Shown: positions 17,181 to 25,140 of the stretch, piece after piece | How positions within the stretch are numbered: position 1 is the stretch's first letter | Layout: each line of letters begins with the position of its first letter | Source: an uncultured Polycyclovorans sp. | GTDB taxonomy: Bacteria > Pseudomonadota > Gammaproteobacteria > Nevskiales > Nevskiaceae | Length of the DNA: 48,776 nt | Assembly (NCBI GenBank): GCA_936928855.1 | Contig: CAKZHZ010000062.1 | Location: 1-48,776, forward strand | Reading direction: 5' to 3' | Notes under the pieces: model-generated | The model's database searches: none | Told to the model about the DNA's origin: nothing | Seen by the model: only the letters and a program-made list of their open reading frames with translations | Translations under genes and position numbers: made by a program

Positions 17181-17257
17181 GTTCATCCGTCTGTCATAGC
17201 AAGCGCGGGGCAAAGATCCCGCCATGCGGTGGGGAAACACCCTGACAACGGATGAAC
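17181..17257 (+). promoter_or_regulatory. Structured leader with 15-bp closing stem, possible cis-acting RNA
   Basis: GTTCATCCGT-C-TGTCA (17181-17196) pairs with TGACA-ACGGATGAAC (17243-17257): 15 Watson-Crick pairs with one bulged C at 17191. The 46-base interior can form two small hairpins: GCGGG (17205-17209) with CCCGC (17218-17222), and GGTG (17228-17231) with CACC (17238-17241). Together they give a three-way junction. The 3' arm ends 4 bases before the ATG of the lipoprotein gene and contains the only GGA that could serve as its ribosome binding site (17250-17252). The match is direct from sequence; a regulatory function is inferred. Confidence 0.5.
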
Positions 17258-17261
17258 AACC

Positions 17262-18398
17262 ATGTGGAAATCACCTTACCTCACGCTTGGCGCACTGGCG
17301 ATCGTGGCCGTCGCCGGCTGCTCCTCAAGCTCGGACAATCTGGACCAGTTCGACATCCCCAATTGGGCGTCGATCCCCACGTCGGGGATTGCTGGCGCCT
17401 TTAATGCCCCGGCCTCGCTGGCGGCTGACGATCTGGCCTACCAGGCGGCCTTGATCTACGACGTGGCCCTCGACGGTCGCGACTATGACCAGATCGAGCG
17501 CCCCCTCGTCACCACCCCGCCGATCCTGAAGTGCGCGGAGGGTGGCCGGGTGTACTACACGGTCAAGCCGAACCAGACCCTGCTCTATCCCTACTTCGGC
17601 GAGGACGGCACCGTTGTCACGGTGACCAACAACTACGCCTACGGCTGCACCACCCCCGACCCCGATCAGGAGGGCGTCACCCTGCAGACCATCAGCGCCT
17701 TCGACACCGCAAGGGTCGAGATGCCCTGTGGCGATGGCACCTGCGAGGGCGCCTACGATCTCTACGGCGATCACACCGTATTCATTCCTTATCCCTATCG
17801 GGTCCGCTACCGTTCCATGGTGGACGACGTCACCACCCGGACCGACCGCGTCGAAATCAGCGGCCTGCACTATGCCGGCCCGGCTGACCCGGTGGAGATC
17901 GGCGGCAACACCTTTGACACCACCGGCATCGCGCAGAATCTCCGGCTGATCAACGCCAAGGCGACGCAGGCCGAAGGGGAGGACAAGGTGGAAACGGTCT
18001 ATTCCCTCCAGTACGGCATTCCGCGTAACGACGATGTCGATCCTGTCCGCTTCATCCGCCGCGATGTCACCGGAGAACCCCTGTTCTTCCTCGACGGCCC
18101 GCTCCGTTCCGCTTCCAGCGCGGACGACAGCTGCCTCGGCGGCGGCATGCGGCTGGAAACCACCACCGCCCTGGAGCTGAACACCGACAACATCGTGGCG
18201 GGCAGCATCACGCTCACCAACGGCCAAACCGTGGACGTGGGCGGCGAGGATGTGCCGCTGGCTGCCACGCTCAGCTTCGAGCCCAATGGCGATGTCACGG
18301 TCACCGATCCCGACGGCGCCACCACCACCTTCAATCGCGGTGACCTCGAAGCCCTGCGCCAGACCTGCACACAGACGGTGCCCGTGAAACGCTCGTAG
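17262..18398 (+). CDS. Putative lipoprotein of unknown function
   Basis: I do not recognise the family. The N-terminus MWKSPYLTLGALAIVAVAGC is a lipoprotein signal with lipobox VAGC (Cys20), so the mature protein should sit on the periplasmic face of a membrane. The 378-aa chain is acidic and rich in short beta-like segments. Five later Cys include one in LKCAEG, YGCTTP, MPCGDGTCEG and SCLGGG; the PCGDGTCEG pair looks like a disulfide loop. The C-terminal part has repeats of Thr-rich strands (SITLTNGQTVDVGG, VTVTDPDGATTTF). It stands alone between the scoAB operon and a strong terminator. Confidence 0.8.
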   Translation: MWKSPYLTLGALAIVAVAGCSSSSDNLDQFDIPNWASIPTSGIAGAFNAPASLAADDLAYQAALIYDVALDGRDYDQIERPLVTTPPILKCAEGGRVYYTVKPNQTLLYPYFGEDGTVVTVTNNYAYGCTTPDPDQEGVTLQTISAFDTARVEMPCGDGTCEGAYDLYGDHTVFIPYPYRVRYRSMVDDVTTRTDRVEISGLHYAGPADPVEIGGNTFDTTGIAQNLRLINAKATQAEGEDKVETVYSLQYGIPRNDDVDPVRFIRRDVTGEPLFFLDGPLRSASSADDSCLGGGMRLETTTALELNTDNIVAGSITLTNGQTVDVGGEDVPLAATLSFEPNGDVTVTDPDGATTTFNRGDLEALRQTCTQTVPVKRS

Positions 18399-18445
18399 CG
18401 TTTTGCGTGCCTTGGACCCGGACCCTGATGGTTCCGGGTCGTGTT

Positions 18446-18470
18446 GGGCACCTCCGGGTGCCCTTTTTTT
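18446..18470 (+). terminator. Rho-independent terminator after the lipoprotein gene
   Basis: Stem GGGCACC (18446-18452) with GGTGCCC (18457-18463), 4-base loop, then seven T (18464-18470). It lies 48 bases after the stop of the lipoprotein gene. A second, weaker GACCCGGA...TTCCGGGTC hairpin lies just before it. Confidence 0.9.
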
Positions 18471-18627
18471 GCCCATAAGACAGGAGCTTCGGGCAACCCA
18501 CCGCAAAAAAGGCGGCTTCAGGGTGCGGAAATCGGCCGCTAATGCGTCTTATTAAGTGATGTTTCGGGATTGCGGATCCTCTCCTCCGCGCCGGTAAGGG
18601 TAGTTTCCCCCTCCGAACCGGCACTGT

Positions 18628-18658
18628 GATGACGGCGGGCTCTCCTCCCGCCGTCATC
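18628..18658. other. Perfect 12-bp hairpin in intergenic region
   Basis: GATGACGGCGGG (18628-18639) and CCCGCCGTCATC (18647-18658) with a 7-base pyrimidine-rich loop. It is followed by GCTTCTTTC, which is not a proper T-tract. It could be a weak terminator, an attenuator for the downstream ORF at 18734, or an mRNA-stabilising structure. The remainder of the 18399-18733 gap shows only the terminator and no ORF. Confidence 0.6.
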
Positions 18659-18733
18659 GCTTCTTTCAGGGAGGCGATCCAACCCGTCACGGGCTGTCGC
18701 ATCTTGCCGTTACATCGACCGAGCACCCCCTCC

Positions 18734-19231
18734 ATGTCACCGGCCGGCTTCTACTGTTACCGCGTGAACCGCGCCGCCGACATCGAAGGCGCGCTCATCG
18801 TCATCGCCTTGCCGCCGAGCCCTGTCACACACCGTGTCGCCGAGGTATTCACGGTGCGCGGCACGCCGTGCCCCCGTGTCTACGTGCGGCGTATCACGCT
18901 GGCGATGGCGGATGCCCCCGCAGCAGCACACGCCCTGCACCGGCTGGTCACACAGGCGCACCACCAGGCGCAGCTCGACCTCCCCGCAGGCACTGACATC
19001 GACGCCACCGGCTGGCGGTGGCAGCCGGCTGAACTTCATCAACTCGTAAGGTGGCCCGTGAAGGGCACCGACCATCCGCTCTGGGCGCTGCACGATCGCA
19101 CCGGGTGCCCGTTGCTGCGGGAGGCCGCGGGGCAGTACCTGCAACCATCCCAACCTTGGCGGCTGCGCCGCCAGCCACTGCCGACAACGCAAGGGGATGC
19201 GGCTACACTCGGGGCCCGCTCCTGTCATTGA
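18734..19231 (+). CDS. Hypothetical protein
   Basis: 165-aa frame that I do not recognise. I place the start at ATG 18734 (MSPAGFYCYRVN), since codons upstream in the frame cross the 12-bp hairpin and read like intergenic sequence. The product has an N-terminal mixed beta region (EGALIVIALPPSPVTHRVAEVFTV, PRVYVRRITLAMAD), His/Gln-rich middle, and no signal peptide or membrane helix. Its 3' end overlaps the likely promoter of the DUF2214 gene. It could be a fast-evolving lineage-specific gene; a spurious ORF in GC-rich DNA is possible. Confidence 0.45.
   Translation: MSPAGFYCYRVNRAADIEGALIVIALPPSPVTHRVAEVFTVRGTPCPRVYVRRITLAMADAPAAAHALHRLVTQAHHQAQLDLPAGTDIDATGWRWQPAELHQLVRWPVKGTDHPLWALHDRTGCPLLREAAGQYLQPSQPWRLRRQPLPTTQGDAATLGARSCH
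19204..19209 (+). promoter_or_regulatory. Candidate -10 box TACACT for the DUF2214 gene
   Basis: GGCTACACTCGGG lies 30 bases before ATG 19239. The same GCTACACTCGG string occurs before the HMG-CoA reductase gene (21381-21390), which suggests a shared sigma-70-type -10 element. No clear -35 hexamer was seen. Confidence 0.4.
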
Positions 19232-19238
19232 GGCTGCC

Positions 19239-19691
19239 ATGCTCAGCACGGTCATCCTGCCCTGGTTGCACTACGTCACCCTGTTGATGATGGCCGGCGC
19301 CGCAGTCGCAGAACTCTATCTCCTGCGACTGCCGGCCACCGCCGACACGGTGCGCCTGCTGCCGCGGGTGGATCTGTTCTACGGCCTCAACGCCATCGGC
19401 GTATTGGTGACCGGCCTGCTGCGCATGTACCACGGCGGCAAAGGCGCCGACTACTACTGGAGCAACGGCCTCATGCATGGCCTGCTCACGGCGTACTTCA
19501 TCGCCTTCCTGATCTCGCTGGTACCCACCCTTCGGTTCCGCCGCTGGGCCCGCAGCCTGTCGGTCGACGGCAGCCTGCCTACCCCCGAGGGCGTGCGCAA
19601 AACCGCACCACTGGTGCACATCCAGCTCACCCTGATCGCGCTGATGGCACTGATGATCACCCTGGTGGCCCGCGGCTACGGGGGCAGCTGA
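19239..19691 (+). CDS. DUF2214 family inner-membrane protein
   Basis: 150-aa integral membrane protein with about four helices: VILPWLHYVTLLMMAGAAVAEL, YGLNAIGVLVTGLLRMY, LLTAYFIAFLISLVP and HIQLTLIALMALMITLVA. The conserved polar motif MYHGGKGADYYWSNGLMH and charged EGVRKTAPLVH segment match the DUF2214 family, whose function is unknown. Start ATG 19239 (MLSTVILPWLHY) is preferred to a frame extension to 19197, because the first helix begins there and a candidate -10 box lies upstream. Confidence 0.82.
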   Translation: MLSTVILPWLHYVTLLMMAGAAVAELYLLRLPATADTVRLLPRVDLFYGLNAIGVLVTGLLRMYHGGKGADYYWSNGLMHGLLTAYFIAFLISLVPTLRFRRWARSLSVDGSLPTPEGVRKTAPLVHIQLTLIALMALMITLVARGYGGS

Positions 19692-19717
19692 TCGTCATCC
19701 GGACGGCGCGGACAGGC

Positions 19718-19726
19718 TGCTAGAAT
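19718..19726 (+). promoter_or_regulatory. Candidate extended -10 promoter (TGC-TAGAAT) for yqhA-like gene
   Basis: TGCTAGAAT ends 30 bases before ATG 19757, an extended -10 form common in GC-rich gammaproteobacteria. No convincing -35 box is visible. Confidence 0.42.
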
Positions 19727-19756
19727 CCGCCGCCTTTCCCCTGACCGTCTCCACCG

Positions 19757-20356
19757 ATGTCGCCCAACGCTCCCCGCTCGCTAGGCCCGCTGCCGGCCCT
19801 CATCTTCTCTTCGCGCTGGCTGCAGCTGCCGCTGTACCTGGGCCTGATCCTCGCGCAGTGCGTCTATGTGGTGCTGTTCCTCAAGGAGCTTTGGCACCTC
19901 ATCCATGGCGCCTTCGAGCTGGGCGAGCAGGAAGTGATGCTGATCGTGCTGGCGCTGATCGACGTGGTGATGATCTCCAACCTGCTGGTCATGGTGATCG
20001 TCGGCGGCTACGAGACCTTCGTGTCACGACTGCGCCTGGAAGGCCACCCCGATCAGCCCGAATGGCTGAGCCACGTCAACGCCTCGGTGCTCAAGGTGAA
20101 ACTGGCGATGGCCATCATCGGCATCTCGTCGATCCACCTGCTGAAGACCTTCATCGAGGCCGGCGCGCTGGGCGGCCTGCCGCTGTGCGCCGAGGCCGCC
20201 GCCGGCGTGAAGTGCACCAACGCCACCGAAGCGGGCGTGATGTGGCAGACCATCATCCACATGGTGTTCATCATCTCGGCGCTCGGCATCGCCTGGACCG
20301 ACCGTCTGATGCATCAGGCCACCACCCACGCCAAACAGAAGAGCGCCGGACACTGA
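19757..20356 (+). CDS. yqhA: YqhA/TIGR00645 family inner-membrane protein
   Basis: 199-aa membrane protein of the UPF0114 family. Recognisable segments are LIFSSRWLQLPLYLGLILAQCVYVVLFLKELWHLI, LALIDVVMISNLLVMVIVGGYETFVSRL, and KVKLAMAIIGISSIHLLKTFIEA, followed by a last helix MVFIISALGIAWTDRLM. Three or four membrane spans. Function unknown; it has its own likely promoter and is convergent with the SDR gene. Confidence 0.92.
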   Translation: MSPNAPRSLGPLPALIFSSRWLQLPLYLGLILAQCVYVVLFLKELWHLIHGAFELGEQEVMLIVLALIDVVMISNLLVMVIVGGYETFVSRLRLEGHPDQPEWLSHVNASVLKVKLAMAIIGISSIHLLKTFIEAGALGGLPLCAEAAAGVKCTNATEAGVMWQTIIHMVFIISALGIAWTDRLMHQATTHAKQKSAGH

Positions 20357-20386
20357 AGGCATCTCGCGCGCAGCGGCGCTGCGGGC

Positions 20387-21322
20387 TCAGTCTGCCAGGT
20401 AGCAGCGGCCGGACAGGGTGGACAGCCGGTCCCACAGCTGGCGCGCCAGCACCCGGTTGTGGGTGATGGGCTCTGACTGCACCTTGCGCGGAAAACCCGT
20501 CATCTCCTTGAAACCATCCGGCCCGATGTAGTCGCCACCCTGGATGTCGGCTGCTGTCGCGGCATACAGCTGGCACAGCGCGCCCTGTTCGGCCGGTTGG
20601 CCCAGCAAGCGGTTGCCCAGCGCCAACGCCCGCCGTCCCAGCCAGCTGTTGGCCAGCTTCATGCCACTGCTGCTGGGCAGGTTGGTGATGGAGAAGCCGG
20701 GATGCGCTGCCACCGCGATCACTGCCGCACCCTCAGCCGACAACCGCCGCTGCAGCTCATAGGTGTACAGCAGCAATCCAAGCTTGGTGGCGCCATAGGC
20801 CGCCCACTCGTTGTAGGGCCGGCGCTGCCAGTCGAGATCGTCGACATCGAGCTTGCCGAACCGGTGCGCCAGACTGGCCACGGTCACCACCCGGGCGCCG
20901 GGGGTGGCCTGAAGCACCGGCAACAGGTCCGCCGTAAGGGCAAATGGCGCCAACAGATTGGTAGCGAACTGCAATTCGTGTCCGGCGGGGGTGCGCGTCA
21001 GCGGGGGCGCCGCCACCCCGGCGTTGTGCATGAGAATGTCCAGCCTGCCGTAGGTCTCGCCATAGGCCGAGGCCAGCGCTGCCACCGAAGGCAGTTCGCT
21101 CATGTCGCCCTGTAATACCGCCACCTTTGCGCCGGGCACCGCCGCCAGAATCTGAGTGCGTGCCTGGTTCGCACGTCCGGTGTCCCGGCAAGCCATCACC
21201 ACGGTCGCCCCCCGGGCCGCCAGGGCCTGCGCCGAGGACAGGCCCAGCCCACTGTTGGCGCCCGTAACCAACGCCACCTTGCCCTGCAAGTCCGGCATCT
21301 CGTCGACCTTCCAGCGTGCCAT
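20387..21322 (-). CDS. Short-chain dehydrogenase/reductase (retinol dehydrogenase/protochlorophyllide reductase-like)
   Basis: NAD(P)-dependent oxidoreductase with Rossmann fold, 311 aa. The cofactor motif is TGANSGLG at about residues 20-27, then CRD, NAG (HNAGV) and the catalytic YGATK. The sequence order and HNAGVAAPPLTRTPAGHELQFATN pattern place it with the RDH/POR-like SDR group. GGAGA precedes the ATG. It is divergent from the HMG-CoA reductase gene with 89 bases between. Substrate unknown; a lipid or retinoid-like alcohol or ketone is typical of relatives. Confidence 0.88.
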   Translation of the reverse strand: MARWKVDEMPDLQGKVALVTGANSGLGLSSAQALAARGATVVMACRDTGRANQARTQILAAVPGAKVAVLQGDMSELPSVAALASAYGETYGRLDILMHNAGVAAPPLTRTPAGHELQFATNLLAPFALTADLLPVLQATPGARVVTVASLAHRFGKLDVDDLDWQRRPYNEWAAYGATKLGLLLYTYELQRRLSAEGAAVIAVAAHPGFSITNLPSSSGMKLANSWLGRRALALGNRLLGQPAEQGALCQLYAATAADIQGGDYIGPDGFKEMTGFPRKVQSEPITHNRVLARQLWDRLSTLSGRCYLAD

Positions 21323-21382
21323 GCCTGTCTCCCCGGTGATCCAGAACGGCAGCTTAGCGCCATCGGCCGCCGCCGCGCCCGC

Positions 21383-21388
21383 TACACT
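21383..21388 (+). promoter_or_regulatory. Candidate -10 box TACACT for HMG-CoA reductase gene
   Basis: GCTACACTCGG lies 23 bases before ATG 21412, which also has a strong GGAGG ribosome binding site. The same string precedes the DUF2214 gene. No clear -35 element. Confidence 0.42.
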
Positions 21389-21411
21389 CGGACGAAAACT
21401 GGAGGATTCCC

Positions 21412-22593
21412 ATGAGCACGCCTGAGACTCGACGCCGCATTCCGCGCGACCGTGACGACGACTATGCGGAGGCCGCCGCGGCAGAGCGCCGCGCCTTCGT
21501 CGAGGCCGAAACCGGTACCGTCCTCCGCCACATGGCGCACCACTCCCAGCCCCCGGATCAGCTGCCCGGCAACATCGAGCACTTCACCGGTGTCGCCCAG
21601 GTGCCGGTCGGCCTGGCCGGGCCGCTGCGCATGGTCGGCGAGCACGCCCAGGGCGATTTCTATGTGCCGATGGCCACCACCGAGGGCACCCTGGTGGCCA
21701 GCTACAACCGCGGCATGCGTCTGCTGGCCGAATGCGGCGGCGTGCGCGCCACGGTGGTCGACGAGGCCATGCAGCGCTCGCCGGTGTTCCAGTTCGACCA
21801 CGCTCTGGCAGCCCGCCAGTTTGGCGAATGGGTGGTCGACCACATGGACGGTATCCGTGCCGCTGCCGAGGCCACCACCCGGTCCGGCAAACTACGCGAG
21901 ATCATGCAGTTCGCCATCGGACCGCTGCGGTATCTGCGCTTCAACTTCACCACCGGCGACGCCGCCGGCCAGAACATGGTGAGCAAGGCCACACTGGCGG
22001 CCTGCGAGTGGATTCGTGCCGAGCACCCGGATCATCCGGACTTCGTGCTGTCCGGCAACATCGATACCGACAAGAAGCACTCCCAGATCAACACCCTGCT
22101 CACCCGCGGCAAGCGGGTCGTGGCCGAATGCACGCTCACCGACGAGGCGGTGCGACGCATCATGGGCACCAGCACCGAGGCGCTGTTCCGCATGCGCCAG
22201 GTGTCGCAGGCCGGGGCCTTCATGGCCGGCTCCGCCAACAATGGCGCCCACGCCGCCAACGGTCTGGCCGCGGTGTTCATCGCCACCGGACAGGACGCCG
22301 CCAATGTGTCGGAGTCCCACGCCGCGATCACCTACGCCCAGTTGCGCGACAACGGCGACTACTACTGGTCGGTGACCCTGCCGTCACTGATCGTCGCCAC
22401 CTACGGCGGCGGCACCGGCCTCGCCACCCAGCGCGAGGGACTGGAACTGCTCGGCTGCTACGGCCGCGGCAAGGCCCACAAGTTCGCCGAAATCTGCGGC
22501 GGCGTGGTGCTGGCGGGCGACATCTCGCTGAGCTGCGCCATCCTCGCCGGCGACTGGGTCTCCAGCCACGACCGCTATGGGCGCAACCGTTAG
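21412..22593 (+). CDS. Hydroxymethylglutaryl-CoA reductase, class I-like
   Basis: Converts HMG-CoA to mevalonate with NADPH. All catalytic elements are present: Glu91 in ATTEGTLVASYNRG, the Lys in NIDTDKKHSQIN (221-222), Asp295 region in TGQDAANVSESH, and a C-terminal His in SSHDRYGRNR. The cofactor loop TGDAAGQNMVSKAT and ATYGGGTGLATQ also match. The DKK form and the C-terminal SH..NR pattern resemble the class I (eukaryotic/archaeal) branch rather than class II bacterial enzymes. The length of 393 aa equals a soluble catalytic domain without membrane anchor. No other mevalonate-pathway gene is in the window. It ends 1 base from the convergent lipoprotein gene. Confidence 0.93.
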   Translation: MSTPETRRRIPRDRDDDYAEAAAAERRAFVEAETGTVLRHMAHHSQPPDQLPGNIEHFTGVAQVPVGLAGPLRMVGEHAQGDFYVPMATTEGTLVASYNRGMRLLAECGGVRATVVDEAMQRSPVFQFDHALAARQFGEWVVDHMDGIRAAAEATTRSGKLREIMQFAIGPLRYLRFNFTTGDAAGQNMVSKATLAACEWIRAEHPDHPDFVLSGNIDTDKKHSQINTLLTRGKRVVAECTLTDEAVRRIMGTSTEALFRMRQVSQAGAFMAGSANNGAHAANGLAAVFIATGQDAANVSESHAAITYAQLRDNGDYYWSVTLPSLIVATYGGGTGLATQREGLELLGCYGRGKAHKFAEICGGVVLAGDISLSCAILAGDWVSSHDRYGRNR

Positions 22594-22594
22594 C

Positions 22595-24904
22595 TCAGTA
22601 CATCAGCGCATCATGGTTGATGTAGGGATTGGAGAACAGCAGTAGATCACTGCCATTCAGCGGGTACGGGAGGCGACCTACTTCGTGGAATGCGGGGTTC
22701 ATGGGACAAAAGATGGGAAACGGTATCGGTGGATCGCCATCGTTGGGTGTACTTGAACTGGAAACCAATTCATCGCCGACACGGTAGCTTGTTGCCCGCG
22801 CAGTCGGGCTACAGGAAGCTATTGTCTGTTCCTGGAAGCGGACATCTCCTAGTTGATAGGTTTCCTCAAACTCAACGGTACGTGGCGTATTCGAAAAATA
22901 CTCGGAACATCCTGGCGAACGGCTCGCATAGCGATCCAGAACGCGGAAGGACCTGCAAGCGCCTTCTGTTACCGGAGGCGCAGGCTGAGTGGCGTCTTCC
23001 GGACAAACCACAGACTGCCGCTCCTCGTTCACGTACGTCGATCCAGGGCAAATCGCCGGCGCGGTATATCGATCCGAACCAAACCATTCCCTCCGCGCGG
23101 AAGGGCCATAGTGAAGACCGTCACCATACGCACGGAGCAACAGTGCTTCCTCACGGTAATCGGAGGCTCCGCTAAAAGCATAGCTGGCTTCCACCTCCCG
23201 ATCGGGCTCAGGGAATAGCCGGCAGGTCGTCATCCCGGGAGCGGTTTCGAGACACGCCTCTGTAACGGTGACCGGCAGCGTAACGGTAAGCGTGCCCCCA
23301 GAGTCTTGGGGGACGCTAAAGACGAGGCGTGTGTCCCCGATGTAGCTCGGGTTAAGTCGGTATGTGATGGTGTATCCGTCAGGGCTGACTGTAGCGGTTG
23401 CTTCTGGGCTTTCGACAACCACCAGGCCATCGTGAGCGAACGGCACCAACCGGGGCATTGGCGATGCTGTTGAAGTCCGTTCGGCCGATGGGTGAAGGTC
23501 AATATGGGCACCTTGGCTCAGCATCAAACGGGGCGCTTCGATGCTGGAGTTATTGTCTATGACAAGTGCGTGGAACTGGAAAGCACGAACCTTTCCGCGC
23601 GCCTCGCTCGCTGACACCAGAATTGGCCGGCCTTCTTCTGCAACGCTGCCGGCTGCAACGACCGTTATCGCAACGATACCGCCGCCCTGGTCGACGATCT
23701 CGACGCTGACCTCGTCCTCGTCCCGAGCAGCAGCGGAGTATTCGAGCTCGGCCGGGATGTTTACGGCCGAATCCGCGAAGGCAAGAATTACATTTAGTGC
23801 AGCAACCAAGTCATCTATTTCACTTTGAAAGAAAGTGGATTGATAGCCGTCTATTCTGGCGACAACCGATCGCGCTCCCTCAAGCAGTGGGTTGACCACA
23901 AGCCCCACCTCTGGCGGCAGGAGGGGCTTAAGCTCAAGATCAAACAATAGTGGCTCAGAATCAACCAATACAATGGGGGAGTCTTCTGTGTGCCCGCTGC
24001 TTTTCGCTCTTGCCCTAGGGAGCGCGTCAGGGAACTGGGCAGAGAACTCGAAACAGGTATCGCCGACCTCGTCTAACCGGGGGCCAAATTTCTTGACTGC
24101 GGCGACGAACAAAACCCCCAGTAAAACAACCTCAGGAGCTGTAGCCGGCAGCCCGAAAGCGCTGACAGCTAGTAAGGCGGTTATGCCGGTTACGACACCT
24201 AGCTGTGCTTTGTGCTGCCTGAGTGCATCCAGACACTCGTCTGTCAAAAGCTTTGCTTGGGACGATGTCGCCGTGTCCAGAAGACCAGCGATACGCACCG
24301 CAAGCGCTTCCTGCTCGGCTTCGCTCAGTTCTGCTAGGGCCGCGTCCAGACTGGCGAGCAGGCCCTCGCGTCCTTCGTCGACAGCGACAAGATCCGTGAT
24401 GGTGGCGCGCAGGAAATCCCGGGGCACGCCAACGGATGGAACAGTGCTTCGAAAATAAAGCACCTCGTCTCCGCCCTGAAGGCGTACTGTGAGAAAGTGA
24501 TCCCCGGCGCTGAGTGTCGGGAGCAGGGCTACGGCACGGAAGCCTAGTAACGCAACATCTAGCGGGATCGTGCCGTCTAGCAACACCTCGAGACTGGGAA
24601 GCTCGGTGCCATCCTTCCTCTCGATAAATGCCACTCCGCCGGAGCTTAGGGTTGTCGCCCCATTCGATAGCTGAAGCGTGCTCGAAGCAGGAATTGGCGT
24701 TGGTGAGGGCACCACTGTCGGGGCGGGCGACGGTGATGGTGTTGGTGAGGGCACCACTGTCGGGGTGGGCGACGGTGATGGTGTTGGTGAGGGCACCACT
24801 GTCGGGGTGGGCGACGGGGTCGGCGAGTCGCCACCACCGCCTCCGCAAGCCACTAGACCTATCGACGTGATCGACACCAGCCAAAGGTATTTGACTCCGA
24901 ACAT
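22595..24904 (-). CDS. Large putative surface lipoprotein with Pro/Thr/Ser repeat
   Basis: 769-aa protein of no family I recognise. Signal FGVKYLWLVSITSIGLVACGGGGG has a lipobox ending in Cys, followed by a Pro-Ser-Thr-Val linker built from a 14-residue repeat (TVVPSPTPSPSPTP). Beyond it are a helical middle (DEGREGLLASLDAALAELSEAEQEAL), an unusually hydrophobic stretch (ITALLAVSAFGLPATAPEVVLLGVLFVAAV) that could enter a membrane, and an Ig/cadherin-like stretch around ATVSPDGYTITYRLNPSYIGDTRLVFSV. The C-terminal 200 residues are Cys-rich. ATG 24904 is supported by AGGTGG 6 bases upstream; a GTG 9 bases earlier is less likely. Codons such as TTA, CTA, AGT and AAT are far more frequent than in neighbours, a sign of acquisition. 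Confidence 0.82.
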   Translation of the reverse strand: MFGVKYLWLVSITSIGLVACGGGGGDSPTPSPTPTVVPSPTPSPSPTPTVVPSPTPSPSPAPTVVPSPTPIPASSTLQLSNGATTLSSGGVAFIERKDGTELPSLEVLLDGTIPLDVALLGFRAVALLPTLSAGDHFLTVRLQGGDEVLYFRSTVPSVGVPRDFLRATITDLVAVDEGREGLLASLDAALAELSEAEQEALAVRIAGLLDTATSSQAKLLTDECLDALRQHKAQLGVVTGITALLAVSAFGLPATAPEVVLLGVLFVAAVKKFGPRLDEVGDTCFEFSAQFPDALPRARAKSSGHTEDSPIVLVDSEPLLFDLELKPLLPPEVGLVVNPLLEGARSVVARIDGYQSTFFQSEIDDLVAALNVILAFADSAVNIPAELEYSAAARDEDEVSVEIVDQGGGIVAITVVAAGSVAEEGRPILVSASEARGKVRAFQFHALVIDNNSSIEAPRLMLSQGAHIDLHPSAERTSTASPMPRLVPFAHDGLVVVESPEATATVSPDGYTITYRLNPSYIGDTRLVFSVPQDSGGTLTVTLPVTVTEACLETAPGMTTCRLFPEPDREVEASYAFSGASDYREEALLLRAYGDGLHYGPSARREWFGSDRYTAPAICPGSTYVNEERQSVVCPEDATQPAPPVTEGACRSFRVLDRYASRSPGCSEYFSNTPRTVEFEETYQLGDVRFQEQTIASCSPTARATSYRVGDELVSSSSTPNDGDPPIPFPIFCPMNPAFHEVGRLPYPLNGSDLLLFSNPYINHDALMY
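24699..24824. repeat. Three tandem copies of a 42-bp unit in the lipoprotein gene
   Basis: Copies at 24699-24740, 24741-24782 and 24783-24824 encode the 14-residue Pro-rich linker unit. The first two copies differ at one base and the third diverges at its end. Near-identical copies suggest recent slippage or unequal recombination and variable linker length between strains. Confidence 0.93.
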
Positions 24905-25140
24905 GATGCCCACCTTGCGAACGGCTGTAACCGCTTAATCGAAACGGTATTCGATACGCCGGCCGCTGTCGACAAACATTTTCTAGGCTTATACCCAAAA
25001 TATCGGCTTCTTAAATCACCGCCCTCATCATATCGTTGCGCAATGTAATAGGCGCAGTCTCACAGGGCGCACGTCTTGGTGTTCCGAGCCCAGCTATAGC
25101 GTTGGTTCGTGGTAATCGAACCGGTGCGGTCGGAAATCCG

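Noticed and set aside
24132..24998. 288-codon minus-strand frame beside the large lipoprotein
   Set aside because: It overlaps the lipoprotein start in another frame, is Arg/Ser-rich, and the lipobox and ribosome binding site favour the other frame.
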